Notes: generated from the letters alone by a model not told the origin. A DNA stretch of 14,868 bases from JBKHJZ01 sp046537875 (GCA_046537875.1 JBKHJZ010000073.1:1-14868), one strand, 5' to 3'. Positions 1 to 6,255 are shown, numbered from the stretch's first letter. Numbers and translations are program-made.

Positions 1-431
1 GTCACTTTTTCGGCGCTTTCCGTTTCAGGGGTAGTGCAGATGAGGGGCCCAAAGGCGCCTGCCGTGCGGGGCGCGCTGGACGCGGTAGAGGCAGATCGGC
101 CCTGCCGCAAGCGGCACCTGGAGCTACGAAGCCCGTGGTGCCCTCCGATCACGGGTAGCCGGGCACGCCGCTCCAGCCCCGGCGGTTGGGGGCACATCGG
201 CGCCGAGTGAGCGGGCCCGCTCGAAGTGCCAGAGATGGCGCCGTGTGACTCGACGAAGGCGTCGAGGCGAGCCGTATCGGGATCGATCACGACAAGGTCG
301 ACGTCGTTGTGGGCTCTGGGCGAGATGATCGCCAGGAGTTCTTCCGCCCAACCTCCGAAGATCGCGACGCGGAACCCGGACGTGGAAAGGTCACCGATCA
401 CCTTCCGTACGAGGCCGATGGTGCTGCCCAT
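1..431 (-). CDS. Nucleotidyltransferase-fold protein, N-terminal part, runs off the left edge
   Basis: This reading frame starts at ATG 431 and stays open to the window edge (143 codons), so its end is not visible. Residues 23-48 read as a nucleotidyltransferase core: a strand followed by Gly-Gly-Trp-Ala (G26, G27), then H41-N-D43-V-D45-L-V-V, the GG...DxD pattern of minimal, LinA-like and aminoglycoside-type nucleotidyltransferases, where the two Asp bind metal. Such proteins transfer a nucleotide to a drug, protein or RNA end; the substrate cannot be told here. After about residue 66 the sequence becomes rich in Pro, Ser and Arg and no longer looks like the family, so the gene may be frameshifted or joined to unrelated DNA. 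A GTG at 479 is an alternative start. I see no clear ribosome binding site at either start. The N-terminal fold call is moderately sure; integrity is doubtful. Confidence 0.45.
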   Translation of the reverse strand, partial: MGSTIGLVRKVIGDLSTSGFRVAIFGGWAEELLAIISPRAHNDVDLVVIDPDTARLDAFVESHGAISGTSSGPAHSAPMCPQPPGLERRARLPVIGGHHGLRSSRCRLRQGRSASTASSAPRTAGAFGPLICTTPETESAEKV

Positions 432-499
432 GACAGCAACGCTCGCATGCCTGCACCTGGACCCGGCGTTCGGGGTCACCCTGCCGGGTAACCGCTCGA

Positions 500-794
500 G
501 TGATAGGTGGCTCGCACGTCGCCGGGCTATCCGGCAATAGCGCGCGCTCAGTCGCGCTCGACTTGACGCGGGGAGATTCTGCCGGTGTCGGTTTGATCGG
601 GGCTCTCATTGACCTGGCGACCAAGATTCCACGCTCGTCTCGAACCACTCCGTGCCACCGGTTTTCGTCTCGCCCCGCGAATGGTCTGCCGCGACGAGCA
701 GTCGATGGAACGCCTTCTCTGCGGCCTTCGGCTCGACCGTCTCGTGTTCGACGACCGGTGGATGGTCACCTACTCGCGCGGCTCCCAAAAGTGA
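500..794 (+). pseudogene. Possible STAS (anti-sigma antagonist-like) domain, frameshifted
   Basis: From GTG 500 the frame gives a strand-loop-helix (Val-Ala-Leu-Asp-Leu-Thr, then Asp-Ser-Ala-Gly-Val-Gly, then a Leu/Ala-rich helix) like the core of STAS domains, where an Asp-Ser-x-Gly loop precedes a helix. It then turns Arg/Ser-rich. Near 610-620 the +1 frame takes over and gives a plausible continuation: a helix, a strand, and Met-Glu-Arg-Leu-Leu-Cys-Gly-Leu-Arg-Leu-Asp-Arg-Leu-Val, resembling the last STAS helix, ending at TGA 792-794. A single one-base change would join the two. STAS proteins bind anti-sigma kinases or partners, but this copy would not make a full domain as it stands. The assignment rests on pattern only; a chance frame is possible. 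Confidence 0.3.
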
Positions 795-801
795 CCCCGG
801 G

Positions 802-1407
802 TCAGCCGATCGCGAAGAGCTCGCGCAGTACGACGGCCACGACCCAGTCACGGTACTCGTCGAGGTCCCAGCCGTACTCGCCGACGAACAGCTGGAACTG
901 GTGCGGCCCGACGAGCACCAGCAGCAGGTCAAGTGCGCGTTCGGGGGAGAGGCCGTCGCGCAGGGGATGCTTGGCGGCGAAGGCCTCGATGTGCTCCCGG
1001 AAGCCGTCGCGGCGGAGTCCCTCGTTGTAGTCCGAGGTCGCTCGCCCGTCCCTGTCGGCGCTCATCACCCAAGCCAGGGGCGCGGCACGTTGCAGGATCG
1101 TGAAGTTGCCATCGACGAAGATGCGGACCGCGGTCACCACGTCGGGTGCCGAACGGGCCTCCTGGTACCAGTCGCTCAGGTGCGGTGGGATCTCGTCGGG
1201 CCCGAGGACGGCGTACTCGTAGGCGGCCTGGAGCAACGCCGCCTTGTTCCGGAAGGTGAAGTAGGTCGTCTGGACGGCGACACCGGCCTCCTTGGCGACG
1301 GCGTCCATCGTCGTCGCGGCGTACCCGCGCTCGCTGAACAGCTGGAATGCGGCGGCTGCCATGCGCCGCCGGGTCTGCTTGGCGCGTTCTTCACGGGTGG
1401 CGGCCAT
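802..1407 (-). CDS. TetR/AcrR-family transcriptional regulator
   Basis: This encodes a 201-residue one-component repressor-type regulator, the usual TetR length. Residues 8-55 form the DNA-binding domain: a first helix with Thr-Arg-Arg-Arg, then Phe-Ser-Glu-Arg-Gly-Tyr-Ala-Ala-Thr-Thr, the HTH around residues 32-50 (Ala-Gly-Val-Ala-Val-Gln-Thr-Thr-Tyr-Phe), and Phe-Arg-Asn-Lys-Ala-Ala-Leu-Leu. The rest is the helical ligand-binding and dimer domain, whose ligand cannot be read. I chose ATG 1407. The frame is open to TTG 1443, but that codon lies inside the inverted repeats of the divergent promoter. The gene diverges from the membrane protein at 1491, the usual layout of a TetR protein controlling itself and its neighbour. 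Confidence 0.93.
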   Translation of the reverse strand: MAATREERAKQTRRRMAAAAFQLFSERGYAATTMDAVAKEAGVAVQTTYFTFRNKAALLQAAYEYAVLGPDEIPPHLSDWYQEARSAPDVVTAVRIFVDGNFTILQRAAPLAWVMSADRDGRATSDYNEGLRRDGFREHIEAFAAKHPLRDGLSPERALDLLLVLVGPHQFQLFVGEYGWDLDEYRDWVVAVVLRELFAIG

Positions 1408-1441
1408 CGGCGCATCCCAAGATCGCTGTTGACTAGGAGAC

Positions 1442-1475
1442 AACTCTAGTGCTTAAGTCTAGAGTTACACTCTAG
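1442..1475. promoter_or_regulatory. Overlapping palindromes, likely TetR operator and divergent promoter
   Basis: Two perfect inverted repeats share an arm. AACTCTAG (1442-1449) pairs with CTAGAGTT (1459-1466) across 9 bases. CTAGAGT (1459-1465) pairs with ACTCTAG (1469-1475) across 3 bases, a 17-bp palindrome. ACTCTAG therefore occurs three times, alternating in direction. TACACT at 1466-1471 fits an actinobacterial TANNNT -10 for the membrane gene and lies inside the palindrome; TAGAGT (complement of 1443-1448) could serve the regulator. Bound repressor would cover both. That this is the operator of the adjacent TetR is inferred from position and symmetry. Confidence 0.7.
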
Positions 1476-1490
1476 CGAAAGGTGATGGCC

Positions 1491-2144
1491 ATGTCCGCAA
1501 TCGAACCGATCGCCACACCGGCGGGCCGATCTCTCCGCGTTGCCGGTCTCACTCCCGCGCGCTCCCTCGTGGCGAGCGGCGTCCTCTCGGTGCCCGTGGG
1601 ACTGCTGACCTTCGCCTATCCGCCGGCGATCGCCGACACCCTCTGGGGCCATCCGTTCCCCCAGGGTCTGCACGTTGGGGTCGCCGTGGTCCTCCTCGTC
1701 GCGCACGCCTTGACCGCGCACGGCTTCGTCGGGCTGGCGCGCCTGCCCGGTGGCCGCGTCGTCACCGTTTCAATGCTGGCCGCCGCACTGGGCTTCCTCG
1801 TCGTCGCCGCCTGCGAGGGCATCTCGGCCACGATGTGGGGCACATCGACAGAGGCCACGGCGGCGGTCAACCTGGAGAACGGCTATGGGGTCGGGTCGAT
1901 GCTGCTCGCGGTGGCGTCCGTCGTCGGTGGCATCGTGATTATCCGTCGCAACCTGCTGCCCGGCGTCGGCCGGTGGTCGGTGCTGCTCTCCGGCCTGTTC
2001 ATGATCTTCGTCGTCACGCCGGCGCTGTTCGCTGGCCGGGGAGACGCCGCCTATCTCGCGCTGACCGGATGGAGCCTGTTCTTCATCTGGATCGGGATCG
2101 CGCTGGGCCGCCGCGAGACGGAGTCCGGAGGTGGGGCGGGATGA
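1491..2144 (+). CDS. Six-helix integral membrane protein, probably TetR-controlled
   Basis: This 217-residue hydrophobic protein has about six predicted membrane helices, near residues 26-45, 60-80, 92-112, 133-151, 162-181 and 187-206, with an Arg-rich C-terminal tail. I recognise no catalytic motif and do not assign a named family. Three in-frame starts lie close together (GTG 1482, ATG 1485, ATG 1491). I prefer ATG 1491 because GAAAGG at 1477-1482 then sits at Shine-Dalgarno distance. It is divergent from the TetR gene and its promoter region contains the palindromes, so induction by the TetR ligand is likely. A role in export of, or protection against, that ligand is a guess from context. 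Its TGA overlaps the ATG of the next small ORF. Confidence 0.85.
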   Translation: MSAIEPIATPAGRSLRVAGLTPARSLVASGVLSVPVGLLTFAYPPAIADTLWGHPFPQGLHVGVAVVLLVAHALTAHGFVGLARLPGGRVVTVSMLAAALGFLVVAACEGISATMWGTSTEATAAVNLENGYGVGSMLLAVASVVGGIVIIRRNLLPGVGRWSVLLSGLFMIFVVTPALFAGRGDAAYLALTGWSLFFIWIGIALGRRETESGGGAG

Positions 2145-2239
2145 CCCTGAGTCAACCGTTCATGACACGGGCCGACCCGGACCAGGGGCCGTGGCAGGTA
2201 CTGGCGGACGGATCACGGACCGGCGGTCTCGTCCGGTAG
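2141..2239 (+). CDS. Short ORF coupled to the membrane gene, possible gene stump
   Basis: This 32-codon ORF starts with ATG 2141 in an ATGA overlap with the stop of the membrane protein gene. A GGAGG lies a few bases upstream, inside the end of that gene. That is normal translational coupling of a second operon gene. The peptide begins Met-Thr-Leu-Ser-Gln-Pro-Phe and stops at TAG 2237-2239. Beyond it no frame continues convincingly and mobile-element debris begins, so this may be the first codons of a gene cut by an insertion or deletion. I do not recognise the protein. It could also be a chance frame. Confidence 0.35.
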   Translation: MTLSQPFMTRADPDQGPWQVLADGSRTGGLVR

Positions 2240-2717
2240 CGATGGGACAGTCAGCGCTCCCAAATAGTCGTAGCCGTTGCTCTCGGCGGCGTCAGACGCC
2301 AGGCCGTCGAGGCGGAGTCGGTCCGGTTTACGTGCGCCGCTCCATTCAAGTCGCCCTCGGTGACCCCTTCGGAAGCTGCGGCCGACAGGGAGTTCCCGTT
2401 GGAACGTGCCCCATGCGAGGAAGCGCGTAGCGAACGTCGTGTACTGGCCGTGGTCGACGTGGTAGTCGTCGCCGCTGTGCTGCTGCTGCTCGCCCTTGTC
2501 CGTGACCGGAGTTCTGGCGGCTCGGCTGGCACGGCTCCGGCGCGAACCTCGGAATCTGTGACAGAGGCTGCATCCAGCGGCTCGTAGTGTGACCGGGCCT
2601 GCTCCACGGGCCTCTGGTGTCCGATGGAGTTCCCATCCACCCGTCCCGAAGTGCCGATCCTCGGCGATGGCCACTGCCAGATAGCGTCTGCCTTCGGCAC
2701 TCGGAGCTCGTCGGATC
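2240..2717. other. Gene-free, decayed stretch left of the ISL3 remnant
   Basis: I see no gene that can be defended here. A minus-strand frame covers 2213-2674 (153 codons); its C-terminal two thirds have fairly protein-like composition (Tyr-Thr-Thr-Phe-Ala-Thr-Arg-Phe and so on), but it has no recognised motif, no ribosome binding site and no partner gene. A plus-strand frame at 2360-2587 has a Val/Leu-rich run that could mimic a membrane helix but is otherwise shadow-like. The stretch lies between a truncated operon and a broken transposase, so it is best read as decayed DNA. Confidence 0.4.
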
Positions 2718-2899
2718 TCAGCGGGGTTCGACGGTGGCGAGCAGATCCCAGTTCGGCCTGCCGCGTAGAGCAGCGCCCGGATGCGGTAGTTCGGTAGCCG
2801 GCGGAACCCGAAGCCGATATGCGCTTGATCTGCTTGATCAGGTTGATCGCCTCGGTCGGCCCGTCACCCTCGCGAGATGCCAGTTGGTGATCTGATCTA
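2718..2899 (-). pseudogene. ISL3-family transposase C-terminal remnant, multiply frameshifted
   Basis: Read on the minus strand through three frame changes, this spells the conserved tail of ISL3 transposases. It runs from Asp-Gln-Ile-Thr-Asn-Trp-His-Leu-Ala-Arg-Val-Thr, through Gly-Pro-Thr-Glu-Ala-Ile-Asn-Leu-Ile-Lys-Gln-Ile-Lys-Arg, to Gly-Phe-Gly-Phe-Arg-Arg-Leu-Pro-Asn-Tyr-Arg-Ile-Arg-Ala-Leu-Leu-Tyr-Ala, and ends Gly-Arg-Pro-Asn-Trp-Asp-Leu-Leu-Ala-Thr-Val-Glu-Pro-Arg-stop (TGA 2720-2718). Frame breaks fall near 2865, 2814 and 2772. The Glu of Pro-Thr-Glu, the last acidic catalytic residue of the family, is kept, but the rest of the protein is absent. The fragment's 5' end is exactly the TA at which the IS630 element sits. 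It is a dead relic of an older transposition. Confidence 0.75.
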
Positions 2900-2923
2900 G
2901 TGCCGCGTCAGGCAACGTTTGCG
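2900..2923 (+). repeat. Terminal inverted repeat of the IS630 element, left end
   Basis: It starts GTGCCG next to the flanking TA and ends GGCAACGTTTGCG. It matches the complement of 4087-4110 at 20 of 24 positions, with all four mismatches inside the five-base block after GTGCCG. The transposase stop codon (2910-2908) lies inside this repeat. Confidence 0.85.
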
Positions 2924-4041
2924 CGGTTCACAAGTTCACGAAGGTTTCTGTCGTCGGCGTGGCGGTTCCGCCAGGCGATGTAGCGGCGGATCATGCGGGC
3001 CTGTGCGTGGTGGCTGTCGTGGTCGGTGCCGTCGAGGGCGAAGTAGCGCAGTGCGGTGAACTGGGCCTCGATCCGGTTGAGCCATGACGCGTAGTAGGGC
3101 ACGTAGGCCAGCTCGACGTTGTTCGCCGCTGCCCAGTCGCCGACGCGCTGGTCTTTCTTGGTCGACAGGTGGGGGCTGAAGTTGTCGAGCACGATGGCGA
3201 TCCGCACCTCGGGCGGATACAGCGAGCGCAGGTAGCGGCAAAACGCCAAGAACTCGGTGCGGCCCTTGCGGGGCTTGATGTGGCCGTAGAGCCGGTCTCG
3301 GCCCAGGTCGTAGGCGGCGAGGAGGTGGCGGACACCGTGGGGTCGGGTGTAGGTCGCTCGTCGGCGGCGCCGGCGCGGTGAACCGGGATCGCCCCGGCCG
3401 GCGGCAACCGGTGCCCACTGCTTGCCGGGATGGGGCTGCAGGTTGAGCGGGCCGAACTCGTCCATGCAGAACACGACGGTCGGGTCCCCGGCCTGGGGGT
3501 TCGCCTTGCCGTCGGCGATGTCGTAGAGCTCGAGCACCCGGTTCTTCTTGGCCTCGTAGTCCGGGTCGTTGCTCACCTTGAAGGTCTTGATGGCTTGAAA
3601 CGACACGCCCTCCTCGCGGAGCAGCGCCCGCAGGCCCTCGTGGCTGATGTCGTCGACCACCCCCTCAGCCACCAAGAAGTCGGCCAGCTTGGCCAGGCTC
3701 CAGGTCGAAAACGGCAGATCGTGATCCGCGGGCCGAGACAACGCGATCTTCTTGATCGCTCGCCGCTGGGGCAGCGTGAAGGTAGGCGGCCGGCCACCGG
3801 AGTACTTCGGGTACAACGACTCGAAGCCGTCGTCGTTGAAGTTGTGCAGCACCGCCCGGACCCGGTCCTCGGACGTGAACGCCACCTCGGCGATCTGGGC
3901 CACGTCCATGCCCTGCGCGGACAACAGCACCATCTGCGCTCGCCGCCAGGTCACCACCGACCCCGAACTTCGGCGCACGATACGCAGCAGCCGTTGGCCT
4001 TCCTCGTTGCTGATCTCCCGAACGCGCACCCTGTTGGCCAT
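2908..4041 (-). CDS. IS630-family DDE transposase
   Basis: This full-length 377-residue transposase cuts and joins the ends of its own element. Residues 1-75 form an HTH domain (Trp-Arg-Arg-Ala-Gln-Met-Val-Leu-Leu-Ser-Ala-Gln-Gly, then an Ile-Ala-Glu-Val helix). Residues 83-145 are the winged linker region with Gly-Gly-Arg-Pro-Pro. The DDE core has D194 (Cys-Met-Asp-Glu-Phe-Gly), D286 (Val-Leu-Asp-Asn-Phe-Ser-Pro-His) and E325 (Ser-Trp-Leu-Asn-Arg-Ile-Glu), with the 38-residue gap between the last two typical of IS630. Arg-Arg-Arg-Arg-Arg-Arg-Ala-Thr-Tyr-Thr-Arg-Pro-His-Gly near residue 223-236 is usual for actinobacterial members. No frameshift or stop interrupts it, so it should be active. 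The start is ATG 4041, with no strong ribosome binding site. Confidence 0.95.
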   Translation of the reverse strand: MANRVRVREISNEEGQRLLRIVRRSSGSVVTWRRAQMVLLSAQGMDVAQIAEVAFTSEDRVRAVLHNFNDDGFESLYPKYSGGRPPTFTLPQRRAIKKIALSRPADHDLPFSTWSLAKLADFLVAEGVVDDISHEGLRALLREEGVSFQAIKTFKVSNDPDYEAKKNRVLELYDIADGKANPQAGDPTVVFCMDEFGPLNLQPHPGKQWAPVAAGRGDPGSPRRRRRRATYTRPHGVRHLLAAYDLGRDRLYGHIKPRKGRTEFLAFCRYLRSLYPPEVRIAIVLDNFSPHLSTKKDQRVGDWAAANNVELAYVPYYASWLNRIEAQFTALRYFALDGTDHDSHHAQARMIRRYIAWRNRHADDRNLRELVNRANVA

Positions 4042-4086
4042 GCCGCGATGAAAACAGACCCAGCCGACCAGCGGGTGGACGCGGCA

Positions 4087-4110
4087 CGCAAACGTTGCCG
4101 GCTACGGCAC
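4087..4110 (-). repeat. Terminal inverted repeat of the IS630 element, right end
   Basis: On the minus strand it reads GTGCCG, then TAGCC, then GGCAACGTTTGCG, matching the left end apart from the five-base block. The TA at 4111-4112 follows it directly. About 45 bases separate it from the transposase start, room for the promoter. Confidence 0.85.
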
Positions 4111-4202
4111 TAGGAGCATCGGTAGGGGGCGAACACCTCGCGGCCGCTTCGGGGAACCCGCTCTGCCCATGCCCGGCAGACCGGCGGATCAGCTGCCCGT
4201 TA

Positions 4203-4223
4203 AGGCGAGATCTTCGCAGAGCC
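4203..4223 (-). other. Possible end of an older ISL3-type element
   Basis: Read on the minus strand this begins GGCTCTGCGAAGATCTCGCC. ISL3-family inverted repeats often begin GGCTCT or similar, and an ISL3 transposase remnant lies on the other side of the IS630 element. A loosely similar sequence starting GGCACTCGGAG lies at 2696, next to that remnant, but the two align only with gaps and no 8-bp target duplication is visible. Low confidence. Confidence 0.2.
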
Positions 4224-4245
4224 ATCGGTCACGATGCCCTGATCG

Positions 4246-4251
4246 TAGGCT
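4246..4251 (+). promoter_or_regulatory. Candidate -10 box for a leaderless GTG start
   Basis: TAGGCT fits the actinobacterial TANNNT -10 and ends six bases before GTG 4258, so transcription would begin at or within a base of the start codon. No Shine-Dalgarno sequence stands upstream, which also suits a leaderless mRNA. No clear -35 is seen. Confidence 0.35.
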
Positions 4252-4257
4252 GGCCTC

Positions 4258-4881
4258 GTGGGCGAGGAGGCGACCGCTAAGCCGGGGACTATCCGCGTGG
4301 GCGTGGAAGTGCCCGCCGTGAGCATCGCGATGCGAGCTCACCTTTGGTACACGTGGGCGATGATCGCTGTCCGCGAGGAGCAGCGGGCATGGCGCCTCCG
4401 CGATACAGGGCTGCAGCAGACCAGCTTCGGGCCGTATCTAGTGCAGGAGGCGCAGGAAGCGATGCAGGCTGTCGTTGCCGCCCGTCACGCTCTTCACAAC
4501 CTGTTTCGCGTCTGGCAGCCGTTGCTCGGGCTCAGCGGCGAGAGCAAGGTTCGCCTCCATCACTTCACGGTGGCGTCGCTGCGGCCGGCATGGGAGGCCC
4601 GAGTGCTGCAGCTGATCGACGATCGCGACGGCGTGGTCCATCACGACGAGCAGACGGCACCCGTGCAGCCGCACCCGCAGTACCCGACCAACGTCTCGGC
4701 GCTCGAGGCCTCGTTCACTGCCGAGCGTGCGACCGAGGCGATCGAACTGATGCTCAACGAGGTGTTGCGACCCGCCATCACCGCCCCCACACCGGCCCTC
4801 CAACGGTGGGCGGCTGACATCGGGCATGTCCCCACGGACCTTGACAGCCGGCGGACGTCCGGCGATGACGAGCTCCGCTAA
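4258..4881 (+). CDS. HEPN-like helical protein with Rx4H motif, uncharacterised
   Basis: This 207-residue soluble, mostly helical protein is not one I can name. Residues 105-129 read as a helix ending Leu-Ile-Asp-Asp, then R123-Asp-Gly-Val-Val-H128-His. Arg-x4-His after a helix is the catalytic motif of HEPN ribonucleases, which occur in toxin-antitoxin, abortive-infection and CRISPR-linked proteins. A later helix (residues 148-170) matches the usual HEPN end. The family call is from the motif and secondary-structure feel only. The start is GTG 4258, placed by the candidate leaderless promoter; GTG 4318 and ATG 4330 are alternatives. It lies just right of the IS630 element and is followed on the same strand by a second Rx4H protein. 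It could instead be an unrelated helical protein with a chance motif. Confidence 0.6.
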   Translation: MGEEATAKPGTIRVGVEVPAVSIAMRAHLWYTWAMIAVREEQRAWRLRDTGLQQTSFGPYLVQEAQEAMQAVVAARHALHNLFRVWQPLLGLSGESKVRLHHFTVASLRPAWEARVLQLIDDRDGVVHHDEQTAPVQPHPQYPTNVSALEASFTAERATEAIELMLNEVLRPAITAPTPALQRWAADIGHVPTDLDSRRTSGDDELR

Positions 4882-5080
4882 GCGCCGACTCGTCACTCGA
4901 TCACCTGCTCTTCGGTACACCTTCCGAGAACCGCGCCGACCAGATCAGCTCCGAGGGCCGGGTCCCGTCGATCGAAGAACAGGCGGCAGCGACGTCTGGG
5001 GAGCAGCACTTGGGCGGCGCCGAGTGCGAGCGGCGTGGCGCGCATCGACGGCTTCGCTGCGATCCGCAAGACTCCGCTGG

Positions 5081-5968
5081 GTGGAGGCGCAGTCGAAACC
5101 CGGGCGGTACGAGGTCACGAAGATCTACCCGCAGCGCGGACCGATGCAGCAGTACCGCGTCGCCACCGCAACCTCGTTCGCCTGCTTCCGCTGCGGCCGC
5201 ACCAAGACCTCAAAGCTCGTGACGGTGTTCCGCGGCGAGTGGGGCAACTTGTTGTGCAACGGCTGTTATGGGCGCCTGCTCTCGCTGCACGAGGTGCGCC
5301 GCGGTGCCTCCGACGCGTCCGAGGTCACGGACGCCTTGGCCGACGAACTCCTAGCGCTCTTATCGAGGGACGAGGCCCGACGAGCCGAGGAACTGCTCCG
5401 GGTCCGGGAGGCACGCAGCCAGCTCCTCGAGCCCAAGGCCCTCCGGCTCCTTGCGACCGCGGAGTATGTCGCAGTCCATCTGTCGAATGCCACCGGGCTG
5501 GACTGGTCGGCTGCGGTGATTGGCCTGTGCAAAGCAGTAGAGATCGAGGTCGTTGGTCGCGTCGTGGACCCGCTCATCGCCGCAACAGCTGGCGCGGACC
5601 TCGCCCTCGATGTCACCGACAAGGACCTCGGCCGGGTCGCCAAGTACTGCGCCGGCCGATCTGCCAAGCCACCGGAACTCGGGGCGATCAGGCACTTCCT
5701 GGCCACGGCCGCCAACTCGAAAGAGCGCCAGGCCTCAAGTCCGCTGCTGTCCGCGTTCCGCGACGTGCTTCGCCGCTGGCCGCTCGGCGATTGGCTCATG
5801 GACCCTGCCGGCGCACCTGCAACCCTCGAAGCCCTCACTATGACGTATCGGAACCCGGCTGCCCACACAGAGGAACTCACCGACGTGGACTACCGGCAAT
5901 GCGCCGACTTCGTCCTGGGCGACACCGGCGTCTTGTGGAGTCTCATCGTGGCAACGACCCCGCGCTAG
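5081..5968 (+). CDS. Zinc-ribbon plus HEPN-like C-terminal domain protein, uncharacterised
   Basis: This protein is 295 residues long from GTG 5081. Residues 34-65 hold two Cys-x2-Cys knuckles (C35/C38 and C59/C62) that should bind one zinc ion. Residues 75-115 are charged and helical, possibly a coiled coil. Residues 119-290 form a helical domain with Asp-Trp-Ser-Ala-Ala-Val-Ile-Gly-Leu-Cys-Lys-Ala-Val-Glu (141-154) and end with Tyr-R257-Asn-Pro-Ala-Ala-H262, a good match to the HEPN Rx4H motif in its usual RN-x-x-x-H form. It may be an RNA-cleaving or nucleotide-transferring effector with a nucleic-acid-binding head; that is inference. The frame stays open upstream to 4826 (ATG 4864 is another option), but residues coded before 5081 are Arg-rich and shadow-like. 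It lies 199 bp after the preceding Rx4H gene. Confidence 0.65.
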   Translation: MEAQSKPGRYEVTKIYPQRGPMQQYRVATATSFACFRCGRTKTSKLVTVFRGEWGNLLCNGCYGRLLSLHEVRRGASDASEVTDALADELLALLSRDEARRAEELLRVREARSQLLEPKALRLLATAEYVAVHLSNATGLDWSAAVIGLCKAVEIEVVGRVVDPLIAATAGADLALDVTDKDLGRVAKYCAGRSAKPPELGAIRHFLATAANSKERQASSPLLSAFRDVLRRWPLGDWLMDPAGAPATLEALTMTYRNPAAHTEELTDVDYRQCADFVLGDTGVLWSLIVATTPR

Positions 5969-6010
5969 TCGCTGATTAGCGCGCAGGCTCAGACGCCACA
6001 CACCGCTTCT

Positions 6011-6029
6011 GGCACATCCCCAATGTGCC
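6011..6029 (+). terminator. Weak hairpin after the zinc-ribbon/HEPN-like gene
   Basis: GGCACAT (6011-6017) pairs perfectly with ATGTGCC (6023-6029) around a five-base loop, 42 bases after the stop codon. No T-run follows, so a classical intrinsic terminator is unlikely. Position is the main support. Confidence 0.2.
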
Positions 6030-6156
6030 GATGGATGGCGTTTCGTAGGGAGTCCTTGTGGCGCGCAGATGACTACGCGAGGTGACGGCGTTGCCGCCAG
6101 CCCGCAGTCCGCGATGGCCCCCACAAGGCAGATCCGGTGTCCGCCAAAGGCCAGAC

Positions 6157-6255
6157 CCTGCATTTTCGGACCAAGGTGAAACGGACCACGGCCGACCTCC
6201 GGGCGCTCCTGGCCGAGCTCCCGCCAGAACCTGCACTTCCAGAGCAAGGTGAAAC
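6157..6255. repeat. Imperfect 26-bp direct repeat, possibly IS-end debris
   Basis: Positions 6157-6182 and 6230-6255 match at 22 of 26 bases. Both begin CCTGCA and end CAAGGTGAAAC, with 73 bp from start to start. Spaced direct repeats of this kind occur at the ends of IS21-family elements as transposase binding sites, which suggests the relic of an IS end, but no transposase sequence is left and I cannot confirm the family. Confidence 0.4.

Larger units (their letters stand above)
2898..4112 (-). mobile_element. IS630-family insertion sequence, apparently complete
   Basis: The element spans 2900-4110 (1211 bp) and is flanked on both sides by TA (2898-2899 and 4111-4112), the dinucleotide that IS630/Tc1-mariner elements duplicate. 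Imperfect 24-bp terminal inverted repeats bound it, and one uninterrupted transposase gene fills it. The intact frame and clean ends suggest recent arrival. It sits directly against the ISL3 transposase remnant, so it landed in, or at the edge of, older mobile debris. Confidence 0.9.

Noticed and set aside
2360..2587. 75-codon plus-strand ORF with a hydrophobic run
   Set aside because: It has no ribosome binding site and no family features, and it lies within decayed sequence.
4826..5080. Upstream start for the zinc-ribbon/HEPN-like protein
   Set aside because: Residues coded here are Arg-rich and shadow-like. Another frame (from about 4884) looks more protein-like but has no start and leads nowhere, so I did not annotate it.
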